Assembly: GCA_964023205.1 (NCBI GenBank)
Contig: OZ026833.1
Coordinates: forward strand, 37,922,366-37,986,365
Origin: Lutraria lutraria
Lineage: Eukaryota; Mollusca; Bivalvia; Venerida; Mactridae
Length of the DNA: 64,000 nucleotides
Reading direction: 5' to 3'
The translations under genes were made by a program, and so were the position numbers. Below the pieces are notes generated by a model, which ran no database searches, was not told where the DNA came from, and saw nothing but the letters and a program-made list of their open reading frames with translations. Shown here one piece after another: positions 32,101 to 47,100 of this stretch (position 1 is its first letter; each line of letters begins with the position of its first letter).

Positions 32101-35100
32101 GTCATATGAGGCAGACAGTATACCTAACCATCATTCCTGGGAAGATCCAGTATACTGCTGTACATAGTCTCCCATCTTCCGTAAACAACTGCCTACTTTC
32201 TCTCATAAAAAGATATGGTCAGTAACTGGGTTTGAACCCACAACCCTCTTATCAGTGAGAGGTTACAGTAATTTTGAAGTCAGCAACCTTAACCACTCGA
32301 CCACAGAGGCAGATCTATTGTAAATTATACCAAAACAACAAATAAATTATCCCTTCAAATATAAAATCCCCCTTTTAAGGGCACTGGTCCCATTCCACAA
32401 AATGTAGACAGAGCCCTTGTAATGTAGATGAAGTATATTATCTTTGTTTTCTATAATCTGTATAAATTAATAAATAAAATGTTACACAAAGCCAGATGCT
32501 TAATATACATGGGATATTACTTTTCTTCAGTTAAATAATGTTATCAAATTGTGCTGCATGATTGTTTTTCATTAATCATGATGTATTGTAATGAGACAGA
32601 CCTGAGACTGTTTGTATACTGCTTTTAAGATTGTGAATTACACCCTAGTATTTAAATAATAAATTCCGTATTAGCTATGTACCTTCTTAAGTAGGATGTT
32701 ATGGCTTATTTATTGTAACAAGATCCTTAATCCAGTGTTATATCATTTCCTCTTGTTAATCTTTTAACTAAATACAAACTGATCAAGATCAGTTTTGTGG
32801 CTATTTTATGTATTTAATACTTAAATGAATGACTGCGTATTTTCACTTAAAATCACCCAAAAACAAACAATGTAATTTCATGTTTTTTTGTGTTTGGAAT
32901 TTAGCCATTAATTTTGTATGATGTTATTTCTGTTTTGGAGTGAGAGCTTGTCTCTTATTATTTTAACACCTTGTTTTCCACTTGAATCTTCTTTGACTAT
33001 GTTAATCACAACAAGGTGTGATTTCACAGCAACTAGTCCATGATAGTGAAGTGGTCCCTGATCCTTATCCTGCCATGTGGTGATCTTTGCACTTGATCTT
33101 TCTACATGTGGTCCCAATGACTACTATCTTTATGTAACTAAGCAACTGTTACTGTTGCCATGAAGGTAATGTCATTAAAACAGATGCTTTTCTTTGTTCC
33201 TATTTGTGATTTGCTTTGTTTAAAACTATGCTTGAAGGACTATAATTATCCTGGGATGAATGCCTTTAAATCAAATATGGAACAATAAGGTTTCAGTGTA
33301 GCAGAAAATGATTTTTTTGAGTAAAATTTATGTCCTTGAGATTGAAGGTGATTTCAAAGGTCAATACACTGAATATCAATATAATACAAAGTTAGGGTTG
33401 ACACATGGTCAGTCATTGTCTTAAGAAATGTTTATATACATTATGTATTCGATCTTCACCTGAAACAAATTTGAATATTATGAGATGCGGGGTGTTCCAA
33501 AACTGAAGGTAATCAGCTGAGGGGTGTTCTGGAAAGAAGTTAACCAATTGATGCTTTAAAAATTGAACTTATGGTGTTAAGTAATGTTAAAAGAAATCTT
33601 GGTTTTAAATTAGTATTTCAACTCTTAAAAGTGTTAACACTGACAATGTGTTTCAGATTTTCTGAAATCGTCTTAGTCAGTTAAAATACTCATAATTAAA
33701 AAATGATGTCCACTTCTTTATCACTTCTTATCCATACTGAGGGCTTTGTCAGTTGTTATTTTTCATATTGTTTCTTTACAAATTATTTATTTGAAAAACA
33801 TTTAAACAAAATCTTCCTTGCACTCAAAATACAATGTAGTAAGAAATACTCATTATTGTGAAAGTACCAAATATTTCCTGATAATTAAAGCACCAGACGT
33901 AATAATTTGGAAAGATAGGAAGTTTAATGATTGTAATAATTTCATAAAATTAAAAAAAATGACTTGTGCAAATTTTAGCCTAAGAAGTGTTCAAACCAGT
34001 TATTTCGGTTTGCATCATGTTCAAAATGAGAACCTAAGAACATAGAAAACATCAGGGCTGTGTAGATATTTTAGAATTTGGTTCTTACCTAAGTGAGTTG
34101 CATGACACTTAAGTCTTAGGTTTTTGTATGGCTAACATCATGAATATACCTTGTTGTATTATGGTGACAGATAATTTGTTAGCTTGCCGGTACATTGTAT
34201 AAAGATTCAGATGTTCACAGCATGCTAATGGGAACAAGTTGTCTGTTTGTTATTTATAAACATTTGTTAAATGTGTGATGAATAAATTAAGTGACCTGCT
34301 GCAGTGTTGGTCATTATCAGCATCACATGTGATCTCTGGCCTTAATTATGAATATCAGTGTGTCATGATTTTGAAATAACCCCCTTATTCTTCCAAGACC
34401 TGTCCTGACACTGGCAGGTTTTTATTTTGCTTGGTCCATGATGAAAACAAGAGTGAAAACTGGTTTGTGTCAATTTATACTGCATGATTGATGGTAAATG
34501 GGATGTCCAAGGTTAAAGAAATAACTGGGTCTAATTTTGTATTATAAATATTCATTATTGTTGTTTTATTTTGCTTGCAGCATTATTAATCGCTGTCAAC
34601 TGTGTGAATGTGAAGTGGGCTACAAAGGTACAAGTGGTCATCACTATAAGTAAACTCATTGCCCTGGCAGCTGTCATCATAATTGGTTTCTATTATATAG
34701 GAAAGGGTATGTATGAATGTACATGTGTATATATTATGAAACTATACAAGTCTCATAATTCAATTTAAAGCACGAAGATACAGAATAAACATGGTCAAAG
34801 TGTCTACCATATACTCCCTAATAAGCAACCCTCTACAGGTACGACTCCCACTTAGTTGAGAAAAATCAATATTAGATTTTCTGGTGTTTAAATTTACATA
34901 GATTTCCCTTTAAACTTTGTTTTCTCAATGAGTCATTTTCTCCTTTTATACAAATCTTCAATTTTCATGTAGGCCTGCTAAATGGTATCAGATCAGTTTT
35001 TGTAAACATGCAGTGTTTGCGATGATTTCAACATTGTCCTCATGATTGGGGTTTGTTCAGTGTATGTGCGTCTGTGTGTCCATCCTGAATATGTATGTCC

Positions 35101-38100
35101 AAATCATTACTCTGTCTTAAGATTGTGGATTTTGAAAAAAACTTGACACAAATGTTCACCATGACGAGATTGCTTGTCACACCTAAGATCCATGTGTGTT
35201 ACTCAAAGGTCAAGGTCATGCTTTAAGGTCATATGTAAAAAATTAGTCTATTGCCGTCTCTGGAATATTGTATACAACTTATTCATGAAAATCTTGTCAG
35301 TAGCGGGCTATATATAGATGTTAGCCTTGCTAACTATTGTTTAAGTTTGGTATCAGAAGGGGCTTGAGCTCAACTTTTCTCCCATGACCTATTTTTCCAA
35401 TAAAATATTAATTCTAACCAATGAAACTTTCCTTTTAATATGCGGTTTTAATTAAGGGCTGTCTCCTCTTTGGCCAGTGCCCAGTGTCTTCCCCTTTTCC
35501 TAAAATAACACTGTAATTAGTGTTACTTGTTTATTTCAACAACATGGCATTAATGACCTATGTTGTGATAAATGATTTTGTATTATCAAAACATAGAATA
35601 TGGTTGCCTTATGCACTTAACCTGGATGTTAAGAAAATGGTATTTTTTATTGAGTAGGTATCATAATCAAGTTTATATTAGAGGCAGTATTGAAAATAAG
35701 TTTGAACATTAGTGGTTTTTGTAATGATTGTATCGTTATCCTGGGGTTGGCCTTGGGTGATGTTTTACTTCGTTAGTGGGAACATTATGTTATATAAAAC
35801 ATATGAATTGTTAGGCAATTTCATGTGATAAATTTAACTATGATATCTATCTGCACAGATTTACTGTTGCCACATTAATTATCTTGTTTACTGAAAGATG
35901 TTCACATACATTCAGAGTAATAAATTACATGAACTTAGATGTAAATTGGATGAAATCTATGTGAAAGTTGCCAAATAAGTCAAAATTACTGTGAAATCTT
36001 ACATTTCACATCTGCCTAAGTGTATTGTCATCAGATTTCATTTTGTTTTTCTGATTGTAACCATTTTACTTGAACGGTTTTGATTATCATGAAAAGGGTC
36101 ATGGCCCCTAAACAAGCTATAAAAACTCTTGACTTATCATTAAATTGGTTCTATAGTATGTGTTGTTTTGTGATTTTACTCCATTAGAAGATATCAGGTA
36201 CATCTTATTATTGGTAACATAAGACATTGATCCCTAATCTTGGTTATCTAATTATAGGTACACTGAGTCTATTACAGCCCTTAATCCTGATAACATGTTA
36301 TAATGAAGTTGATATTTACTAACCTACCCTTTAAATTTCTATGAAGCTCTGACCCTTTAGCTTTTATGATGGTATTAAACCTTGTATAAATTTAACCAGA
36401 GCTTGGGCTATACTTTCTCTTTGCATATAAGGTTTCTGCTTGATTGCGTCAGGAATTTGATTTATTAGCTAAATTTAAGCTAGAATCTTAATACTTGATT
36501 GTTTTTCTTACCGGGGGGGGGGGGGGGGGAATGGCAAAATCTTTTTCAACAAGTCTATAGCCATCCTATCATTGCATGAAAATGCTGCAACAACCCTCGA
36601 TTTTGTCTTTCAGCTCTTTAGTTTAGACTTAATTCTAACTAATGACTTTTATCTGATGACCTTCGTTTATGTCCAGTTATTGATGACTGTTGTTGATGTT
36701 TCTGTAAATTATGATCATTATGTTGCACATATGTTACAGGAGAAACAGAAAACTTCCAGAACAGTTTTGAGGACAGTGATACGAGCGCCGGTGCCATTGC
36801 CCTGGCATTCTACTCTGGATTTTGGGCCTATAGTGGATGGTAATTTGGTTTTTATGTTGAATTTTTCATCTCAGAATCATTTTTTTATTGGGTCTATTTC
36901 AAAGGCTTAGTATATTTGTTTCACAATTTGCATTTTTATTTTTTAAAACTTTCCAATCTAAATGTATGTTCGAATTGACCATTATTTTGTGACCAGAATT
37001 CTTGTTGAAAGATCCTTGTTTAGTCACTGGCTGTGTACTTGTCTAACATGTATGGTGTTATGTACTCTTTTTACCCTAAAAGTACATGAATTTCATTTTT
37101 GGAAGGCTCTTAGACTTTACTCTGTTGTATTAAAGCATATTGTCTTTTGGCATTATTAGCTATAAGGGATGTCATTTTAAGCATTGAATGAGTCAGCAGG
37201 CTTTATGTTGTTTTTCTTAGGACACTTTAATAGTAGACATTAAACACATTTATGATTAAGTTTGAACTTTCTCAAGGTAGTTTTTAAAGCCATAAGATCC
37301 AAAAATGTGATTTAAAGTGATATTAATCTGTTTCATTGCGAGCTTTCAATGTTAAGCCAGCTGTGTTTTATCATAATGATGATATACATGTTGGTTTTGT
37401 ATATGTATGCTACTGTGTGCTTAATACTGAAAATATTACATGAGATGAAATGGAAGATTTTATTCAGTTTTAGTCATATTAAGCAGTGTACTGTAAGATT
37501 GTCCTTACACTGTGGTTTGGTTGATAATCTTTTGTATCTGAATACATTTATAAAGTCTACACTACAAATAAGACTAGGTAGATAGTTTTTGCTTATTGTT
37601 CTACATAGATAACTTAAGTTGCTAGATCAGCAAAAGTATTGTTTCATATCATTATGACTTAAAAGGAAGTTGTAAAAGAAAAAACTGGTCCGAATTATTT
37701 TTCATGTGAAACTTAACGATAAAATAACTGGGTCATAAGCAGGTAATTGGTTAAGTAGGGTTGGCATAAGTGAACATTGTTTTTTTTTGTAGCCTTATTG
37801 TAACTGGCGGTTATCTTAATTAAGATGTTCAGAAAAGCATACACAGTGATAACAGCAAAGGACATCTGTCTGAATATATTTGTGCTGATTTTTAAGGTGC
37901 ACAAACATCTGCACTCTCGCCCAGTTAGACATGTGAACGTAAGTCTCCAGAGGGAGAAGTTCTCATGGATAGATGGCCTTAGTGTGCAGGCTTTGCTAAG
38001 GACTCCGGTCCGGCAGACTTGTCCGATAGATTGTGTGTTGGTCTGATAAAGAATCTTATCTAATCAGACCGGCTGTTCGGCGACTTATTTACCTGATGTA

Positions 38101-41100
38101 TGCGCATTTATACTTGTTTACTTTTTTTGGTCTTTTATTCCTAAATGTGTGCTATATATTATTAATTTGGCATTAATTCATGTAGCCATTAAATCATTGG
38201 TAGCTGTACATGCTGTCTTAGTTTGAACCAAGTACATGTTGATGCTGAAAATTATTTTCATTGTAAATTCCATTGAAATCTGTTCTCATCATGTTGTATT
38301 GTTGACATATATTGTTGTATAGGAATGTTATTATTGAGCGTAAAGTATATTTGCTAGAAATATAAACAATGCGCTATTTTGATATCTAGAATCATGGGAA
38401 CATGTAAAAGACTAAAAGGTGTGTTTAAAACATGACAATTCCAATGTAGGATGATAGGATCACTATAAAATAAAAAAAATAAAAAAACACTGCTTGTTGT
38501 ATCAGCCATCTTAAATAAACACCTCCATGTTCAAAAGTCACTCTTTAGTACACAATAATTGATTCACCAGACCAAATAAATCTCCAAATAAGGGCCAACT
38601 ATGCATAAAGTTGATATTTGATCACAGATTTGACTACATATAAATAAATTTTCTTGGATCAAACAAAAATGATGGATGAAATGTTTTAAATATGACATTT
38701 AGGAAACCAAAGTAAATGTATGAAATGACCTACTGACCTGAAAATGCACAGATCCTGTAAAGGTTGTAATGAGGAACCGACATAATTAATATGAAATTTG
38801 ATGGTTGTAGGTAGAAGCGTTTTGATTTTATAGGTAAGGTTAAAGTTTGGTACAAACAGGCCAAAAACAATAATATTATGCTTCAGATCTTTTGATACGG
38901 GGGCATAAAAATGTATCGAAATATTTTTGTGGAGTTCTAAAATAGGTCTTTGATGAGTACAGATCCACTGTTGATAGTTATTAACTTAAACATTATTTTT
39001 TCTTTCATTTTTCAGGAGTTACCTAAACTTTCTGGTTGACGAGCTTGTTGATCCAGTGAGGTATGATATTGTATTATCTTAGCAAACATCTTATACATGT
39101 GTAATATAATTTTGGATGATATTTGAATATCAGTCTTTGTTTTATTCTCTTAAGAGACTAATCTGGATTTTTTTCTGAGGCTGAGAATAAAAATCAGTTT
39201 GTTTGGAGTGCTCCTACCTACTCAAGAAAATCTTAGCAAATAAATAAAATTAAGATTTTTGGGGATTTTTTTTATCGTCACATAGTAAACAAATTAAAAT
39301 CCCTACCTACCTACCTACCCAGTGCTAAAATTCTGGATCGGAGTATTCCAAACAAATTTATTCTTATTTTCAGCCTGAGTTTCGTATTTTCAATGAATTA
39401 TTTATTGGTGACAAAACTATCTTTTTCATACTTTCAGAAATTTACCCTTGGCTATTTTCATATCCATGACACTTGTAATCATTGTGTATCTATTGGCCAA
39501 TGTAGCGTACCTAGGAGTTCTCACCCCTCTTCAGATGTTGTCATCCCCAGCAGTTGCTGTTGTAAGTACCATTCTATGAGTCATTTACCACAGTCAGTTT
39601 CCTCTCAGAGTCAGAATTCGATCTTTATACCCTCACTACAGTACTTATTAAACCTCCACTATCACACTTACTAGGTCACAATTGTTCACAAAAGTGCACT
39701 TAAATAATGTGTGAATAGCACTGTTGTTGACAAGAAATGAGTAAGTTTAGAGTCAAAAGGCGACATTGCGTATCACCGGGAACCGGAGGGATTTATTTCC
39801 CCATCAGCGGTGACGGTCATCGTTGCTCTGAAAGCGATCACTAAAAATCAAATCAAGTTTAGCGGACAAATCACCTGAACTGTATGTACTGTATGCTCAG
39901 ATATGTTAACACGTCCACTGAATCATCTTTTTTCAATTTTGGTTTTATTGTTTTTACTTGAATTCTTTTTGATTTCATTCTCAATTTTGCCCTGTTGTTT
40001 CTTTTTAGACATTTGCTGACCAGACACTGGGTCCGGTCAAGTGGGTGATGCCTATTTTGATTGCTATATCTGTCAGTGGTACCATGAATGGAACTGCTTT
40101 GTCAATGTCAAGGTGAGATATTTATGAATGTGTAGTTAACTACCTTACTTATAATGCTCATTACAGAAGCCTCTGTGATCAAGTGGTAATGATCAATGTC
40201 TTGTAATCACTAGCACCTCACTGCTATGAGTTTGAATTCCAGACGGGATCCAATTTCACATTTAAGGAAGCTGTACTGATAAGGAAGGTTGATGGTTTTA
40301 CCCAGGTGTAAGCCTTGGGTCTGAGGTCTTAATCCACAGTTAAAAGCTAGAAAATCACCAAAATGTCTCAGGTCGTTAGTGTAGCATTAAACTTGAGTGA
40401 AGAAAAAAAAGCTCAATGGACTGGCAAAACAACTAAACCATTGTATTATTCAAATTACAGAATTGAGTCAATATAGCTCTGGGTATAGCCGTTCTTTTAA
40501 GTGAATTTTGTCTTGTGTATGCTATCAATCCAACTATTCAATTCTATATTAATCTCAATTTGATATGTGCCTCTATAAATAACTTACCCAAGGTTATCAG
40601 ATTGAAAATTTATTGTTGAACAATATTTTTTGAAAGTTGATAATATAAGTAAAAAAAAATGTTTCTATTTGTATAACAAGTCAAGAAATATTGCCTGATT
40701 TGTTACCCTGACCTTATTTACCAGAATTGTCTGAGCTGAAGGCCATTCTTGATGTACCAAAAAGAAGTGATTATTGTGTGTGCAATTAAATTTCTGCTTG
40801 TTTTATAAATGATAAAGTTGCTGGTTTTGTTGATTTTTTAGTCAATATGTTTTCTGTTAGTATGTCCACCCCTTACCATTGTACACAGATTATCAGTGTT
40901 TGCAGATAATCATTGTCCACTGGTTACCATTGTTCACTGGTAACCATTGTACTCAGGTAACCATTGTACACAGGTAACCAGTGTACTCAGGTAACCATTG
41001 TACTCCGGTAACCATTGTACTCGGGTAACCATTGTACTCGGGTAACCATTGTACACAGGTAACCATTGTACACAGGTAACCATTGTACTCAGGTAACCAT

Positions 41101-44100
41101 TGTACAAGGGTAACCATTCGTTTAAACTGTCAACCATCGGTTTTTCTGTGGTAACCATCGGTTTTCACCGGTAACCATTCATTTAAACTGACAACCATCG
41201 GTTTTTCACTAGTAACCATCGGTTTTCACGGGTAACCATTGTTTTCATTGGTAACCATTGAACACATGTAACCATTGTTCACTGGTTATGACTGTTCAGA
41301 GGTGTCCATTGTACACAGGTATCTATTTTACACAGGTAACCATAGTTCACAGGTGACCATTGTTTTAGGTATGTCTGTATATTGTATTCATATATCATAT
41401 TTTCTGTACAGAAATGGTATTCACTGATGGTGCAAGGGTTAAGAAATTATTTTCTGTGGATATTTTTCTGTACCGTAAGAATGTACATATAGAAGATAAA
41501 GAATGATTTCTCTCAAGAGTTCATGAGAATTGAATTTGACTTACTCAATGTATGCATTGCACAAACAGCTGCTTAATCATTGGTAGGTCTCCTTATCTAA
41601 TGTTTAATATGGAATCTGTACAAATGCTGGGCTACAAACATTAATTCAGCATATTTTATTTTGAACTCATGTGATTTGGGAATGATTTTTTTTCATGAAG
41701 TTTGGTATAAGATATAATCAGAAAAAAAAACATTCATTCAGTAGTAAATTTTAAGTTTTTATCCATTGATAATGTCTGATAGGTGATAAATAATAAATAC
41801 ACAATGGTTAACAAAAAATTATTGAGCTTGTTGTAAGACTATTGGATCTTTACCAGGTTATCTGTTGTCATATATAATGTTAACATTTTTTATTTGTTTT
41901 GTGCTTAGACTATTTGGTTTATTTGTTTCTGTTAAAAATAAACTGATTTTAATCTCTCTAAGTCTTATAATTTTTTTATGTGCCAAACAGTTAAATATAT
42001 CATTTTGAAGTATGCATAATAAACAAAAAAAAACTTTAGGTTATCTTAGCAAGGTGTGTACTGTATGTATGGGAATAAGATAAACTTTTGACTTATTCTA
42101 TGCCTACTCTACGTATGGTTATTTTAGTTGATCAAAATTTCTGTTACCTAGCCTGAAACTGTGTCAAAATGGCAAAAACTGAGGAATGCTATAAATTTGT
42201 ATTATATCACTGCTACTTATACGCTCATCTTGAAGGGATGTATTTTGGGAAGTGGATGATGCATTAAATGATACATACAAATTGAATGTATGGTATATAT
42301 ACGAAATTATGTAACAGTGGAATATATTTCTTCACTGCTATAGAAAACTGCATTAATGACTGAAATCAAATATAAAGTCCCACAAAATTATCCGCTATAC
42401 AGCATGTATTAAGATGGGAATTGCTGTGTCATTTATGGTACTGATTGGTATTCCCTTATGAAATACAGCTGAAACAGCAAATTTAAATAGGACAGTTGAT
42501 ATTTGGTATATACAAGAATTGCTTTGTTACTAGGGTTTTAAATGAATAAGCTAAATCATTTTTAATTGGTTTGAATTCTTTTTTTAGTTGACTGCCATAA
42601 TGTAGATTAAAGGTTGTTTTATCTTTTAAACATTCATTCAATTAGTTATAATACACTGACAATTTTATTATTTATCCAGAGCAGGTAAATGTGCACAAGA
42701 CATTAGTATGACCTGGCATCCTATCATCAACAAATAACCCTCTAGGGATCATGAATCTGACCCTATTTTCATAAAACTATAAGTTTCAACAGTGTAATTG
42801 TAAGCATAACCTGTTAACATACTTAATGTCACAATTTCTACATGTAATGCTTGTATTCTACACTGACCTACAAGCCCAGTTATAAGCTAAGGCTTTGAAA
42901 CTTTTATTAATAGATAATACTATTATACTGAGTTGAGACTTAACTTTTGACATTATTGTGGAATTAAAGCAAATCTCTTCTCTAGCCTTCACACACAGTA
43001 ATCCTTATACAGAAGATACACAGCTTTATGTGCAGTTAAAATGTACCCTTAAACTAAGTTTGAATTTCTATGATACAAAATAGACTAACACCACTGATAG
43101 GTAAACAGTTCAAAGAGGGGAAAATGACAGTTTGCCGCAGGGTTTACAATCGCAGGATTAATCAAGGTTGCATTTTTTTAAGCACTGTCTGGATTTTGGA
43201 AGTATAACAGCACTTACATGAACCAAAATTCATGAAAATATTGTCCAAAATTCGGAAGTAACCACACTGAGTGGTTAAGGTGTCGGCCTTCGGAGCGGTA
43301 GATCTGGTGGAGACTGGGTTAGAACTGATGCGGTTGGTTGGTGAGCTGCTAGCTAGCTAAATAATGGTTACCCTAGGCCCATCTCAGCCAGGCACCCGGC
43401 AAAAGGAGAAGGGATTCGGGAGGTACTGTGTGAACATAAGATAGGTGTTTCATAAGCCAACTTGGCTGGCCCTTTCAATAGGGGTGACACTATAACAAAC
43501 ATAACCTTTACCTTATAATTTACATTGAATTAAATGGAGAAATTTTGGAACCAAGAAGATTGCTTGGATTTCAGAGGGTCCAGATTTCAGAAGTTACTCT
43601 GTAGTTTAAGACTGATTTTTACCTGTATTTTTCAGGTTGTTTTTCATTGGTGCTGGAAATGGCCATCTTCCACAAGTTGTATCTATGATCAACTATAAGA
43701 GACTAACTCCAATGCCATCTCTTTTCATTATTGTAAGTTTATATGAGAATAACATGATGTGAAATTGTGCGCAGATCACTTCTTGAAATTACTAAATTTA
43801 TTTTTTGTGTTTTGTGATGTTATCTACACTCTGACTGTAATTGTCAGTGTTTTGTTTATCATTGTCTTTATTTTATTGTTCAAATAGGGTTTGTAGCCAC
43901 GGTCACAGTCGTGGGCCACCTGGTGGCTAATACATTGGATTTGTAACCTGGAAATATGGGTTCTTTTCCTGGGCACAGCAGGTCATTATACGCTACCATG
44001 TTTGACAACAGTGTTAATTTTCCTCCCCATGTGGAGAAGTTGCTGGTTCCTTGTGGAAGGTTAAGTTAGTACTGGTTAGAATTTAATCCAGGAAAACTGG

Positions 44101-47100
44101 TTACTGTATTTATCTGAAAAATTGTTGAAAACAGCATTAATTCCTAATAAATAAGATAGGGTTTGAAAATTTTGCCCTCCTTGATATTTGTTCTTGAGGT
44201 TAACAATTACTGTATATTCCTTTATTTTCATTGGGCTAAATTTTTGTGTTTTTTACTAAAATGGCTATTTCATGGTGACATGAATTCGTGGATTTTGATT
44301 TTTAAAAAGGAAATGCCTTATCTCTGGATTTAAATTTTGTGGGGATTTGATTTTGTTGATGAGGTGACCCACAAAATCCACAAAATTAAATCCCCAACGA
44401 TTTCACAGTAGTTTTACAGCCTTTACAACCTGGTTTATGAAGTTTTCTTCGGAAGTATTTGAAGCTGAAAAAAAGAAGCTATACCAAAATATATCTATTC
44501 TAAGTCTCGCTGTAATTTAGTAGAATTTAACTGATTGATTTTAAATTATTTTTTATTTCGTTACGAAAAGAATCAAAATTTTCTTGGCTATTAAATTTGT
44601 TTTGTATTTTCAGTTGGCTTTAACACTGATTTTCCAAAACAGTGGAGACATCTTCTACCTTATAGAAATGGAGGGTTTTGGATTTGCATCTATATTAGTG
44701 ATGACATTTGCTAGTCAAGTTTATCTCAGATATAAGGAGCCAGATTTAAAGAGACCAATCAAGGTATAGTGGCTTTACTCATTCTTTTCTTTAACATTTC
44801 TACTAATTCAGGCTATTTCTTGTGATTTCTTAGTTTTCAAGGTCACATGTCTAAATTATTATGCCAAATTTCATGGACATAATAACTGTTGGATAGAGAT
44901 GAGCTCAACCCCATGTCACCTATGACAAGGCAAATATATGGGGTATAAAAAATTGCTTTTTGAATACCAACAATTTCCTAACAAAAGCCTGTCCCAATTA
45001 ATGCACCCCTAATAAAAAATACACAAACTGGGTACAGTTTCAACAAATAGGAAGAATTGAAGGAAGTTCTTTATGTAAGTTTAATGCAGTATGATCGTAT
45101 ATATTTCATTTACATTATCAGTACTATCTTAATTTATTAGCCCTTATTGTATGGGTATTGCCTGAGTGTTGTTTTTGATTATGTACACTTACATGAAAAC
45201 TATTTTAAAAACACAAATAAATGAATGGATTTTTACATAAATTATTATTTTTGTTATAAAAACAATGAACCATAGTACGGTAAGGTGTTGTTTTAATTAT
45301 GTGCTGATTATGAAACTATCTTATTTTCTTCAGGTTCCCATTTTTCTACCAGCTATGCTTTGCATTATCAGTATGGCTATTGTTATTCTTACGTTTTATC
45401 AAAAACCACACGAGAGTTTCCTGGCCCTGGGGCTGGTGGCCTTGGGTATTGTGTTGTATTGTGTTGGTGGAAAATGGAAAAATAAGCCAAAAAGTATTCA
45501 AGATAAGATTGGTAAGTTCTGTATCTTATATTGTTGACACCAATCCAACTTTTGCATTTACTTTATACTGAATGATGTGATCAGATTCTGTTGATCTCTT
45601 CTGTGTTTGTTGATTATTTCTCTCATTCACAGGGGTGGCAATATTCCGGATATATCTGGAATTTCAGATTTATCTGCCCTGAAAGAGCTAGGACTTCTGA
45701 GCAAAATAGCAAAGTTATGGTCAATTTAATCTGTTCTGAAGGATTTTCTTTAATATAAACTGAGTTAAATATGGAAACAATGTAGTTGAAGGTCTCTTGT
45801 TTGGCAAAAATGGTTGGTCGCATATGTTTTTCAGGATTTTTAATTTGTTTCTTTTCACTCCTGCATTCAATTAAGAAGGTATTTTTTCTATGTTTTTTTT
45901 CTTCTCATTTTTCCCCCATTCAGGTAATGTCTGAGGTGTAACTTTTGAGCTTTCATATTTTGACTAGAAGTATGAATAGTTGACTATTCAACATCAAGTT
46001 TTGACCTTGACCTTTAGGGTTTGTTTCAAGGTCATATACCGTATTCCCCCGAATAGACGCCCCCGGGGGCGATGCATTTTCCAAAAGGGGGGCGTTTATT
46101 GTGATCCTATTTTACAAAAAAATAAATCTGAAATACCGTATCCAAAGATTTTCCGGAGGTCAAATGAATGAATTTGAAACACTTGCCATCGAAAAATATC
46201 GCGGTGTTAATGCAATATTAATCAACGGTCATTCCCGGCGCGCTTTACTATGATAAATAATGTAGTCAGTTGCACTAGTTAAACTACATGTCAAAAATCA
46301 ATAACACGCTGTCGCTGCAGAGTAACCGTTTTATCTTTACCGCGCATCTTGACGTAATCTCCTCTGACGTAATCTCGCCAATGTGTAAGTTTTTATGTAC
46401 ATGTCAATTAAGTAAATTAGCTTTCATGGAGTCGAGGGGTAAACAATCTTACACATTAAAGTCGTTAAATTTGGGGAAGAAATAGGCAAACACTGTGAAA
46501 GTGATGGACATTAACTTTTTTACAGATGGATTTTTATACGAGTGGCGAAAGTGTATAAATTGCAATTTTAACCTCGGGAATAGTTGAATAGACTGGTTTA
46601 TATATGTCCTCGGACATTTTGTCGATGGCGTTAAGTCACTCAAAAATCAATTGTGGAAGTCGCGTGTCAGATATGATTGTTAATCCTGATTGCGATTCGA
46701 ATCGCCAACTTCGCACCTCTAACAAATGAGATTGCCGTGAGGCATATATTGCACTTGGTCTTACTCTTATTTTTCACAGTTAGTGCTTGTTTATGTTGAT
46801 CTGTACAAATAAGCACGTAAATAACGGATTAATGAAAATGCGCATTGTAGTTTTAGATCGACCAGATGACCTAAGTAATCATTTTCAGAAAATCTACTTT
46901 CGCTTTAGGTATCGTAAGGATAACATCGCCGAATAAAACTCATTAATAAACATCACGAATGGTCCATAGATCTACTGTATTACTGTACGAAAGTGATAGA
47001 ACCACGCGGTTTCGCTAGGTTTTAGTTATTGTTCACGTGTTAATTTGGATTAATACAATTATTCAAAGTGGATTTAATTGTGTTTTATCTTTAATAAAAA

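Larger units (their letters stand above)
26119..34580 (+). other. SLC7 intron between coding exons 1 and 2 (8.5 kb)
   Basis: No exon seen. Holds small inverted-repeat elements (26571-26725, 26787-27151, 27326-27503), a foldback (28512-28589), a dispersed repeat (28998-29190), a ~0.9 kb TIR element (30952-31870) and a SINE (32078-32313). Bases 29200-30830 and 32320-34560 show nothing recognisable. Confidence 0.7.
40113..43635 (+). other. SLC7 intron between coding exons 6 and 7
   Basis: Holds a SINE (40158-40410), a 17 bp minisatellite (40905-41365) and a tRNA-Ser-like SINE (43254-43512). Bases 41370-43250 show nothing recognisable. Confidence 0.65.

Noticed and set aside
40934..41158. 74-codon minus-strand frame with a [10 protein letters not shown] pattern
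   Set aside because: Produced by the 17 bp minisatellite, whose three-unit period restores the frame.
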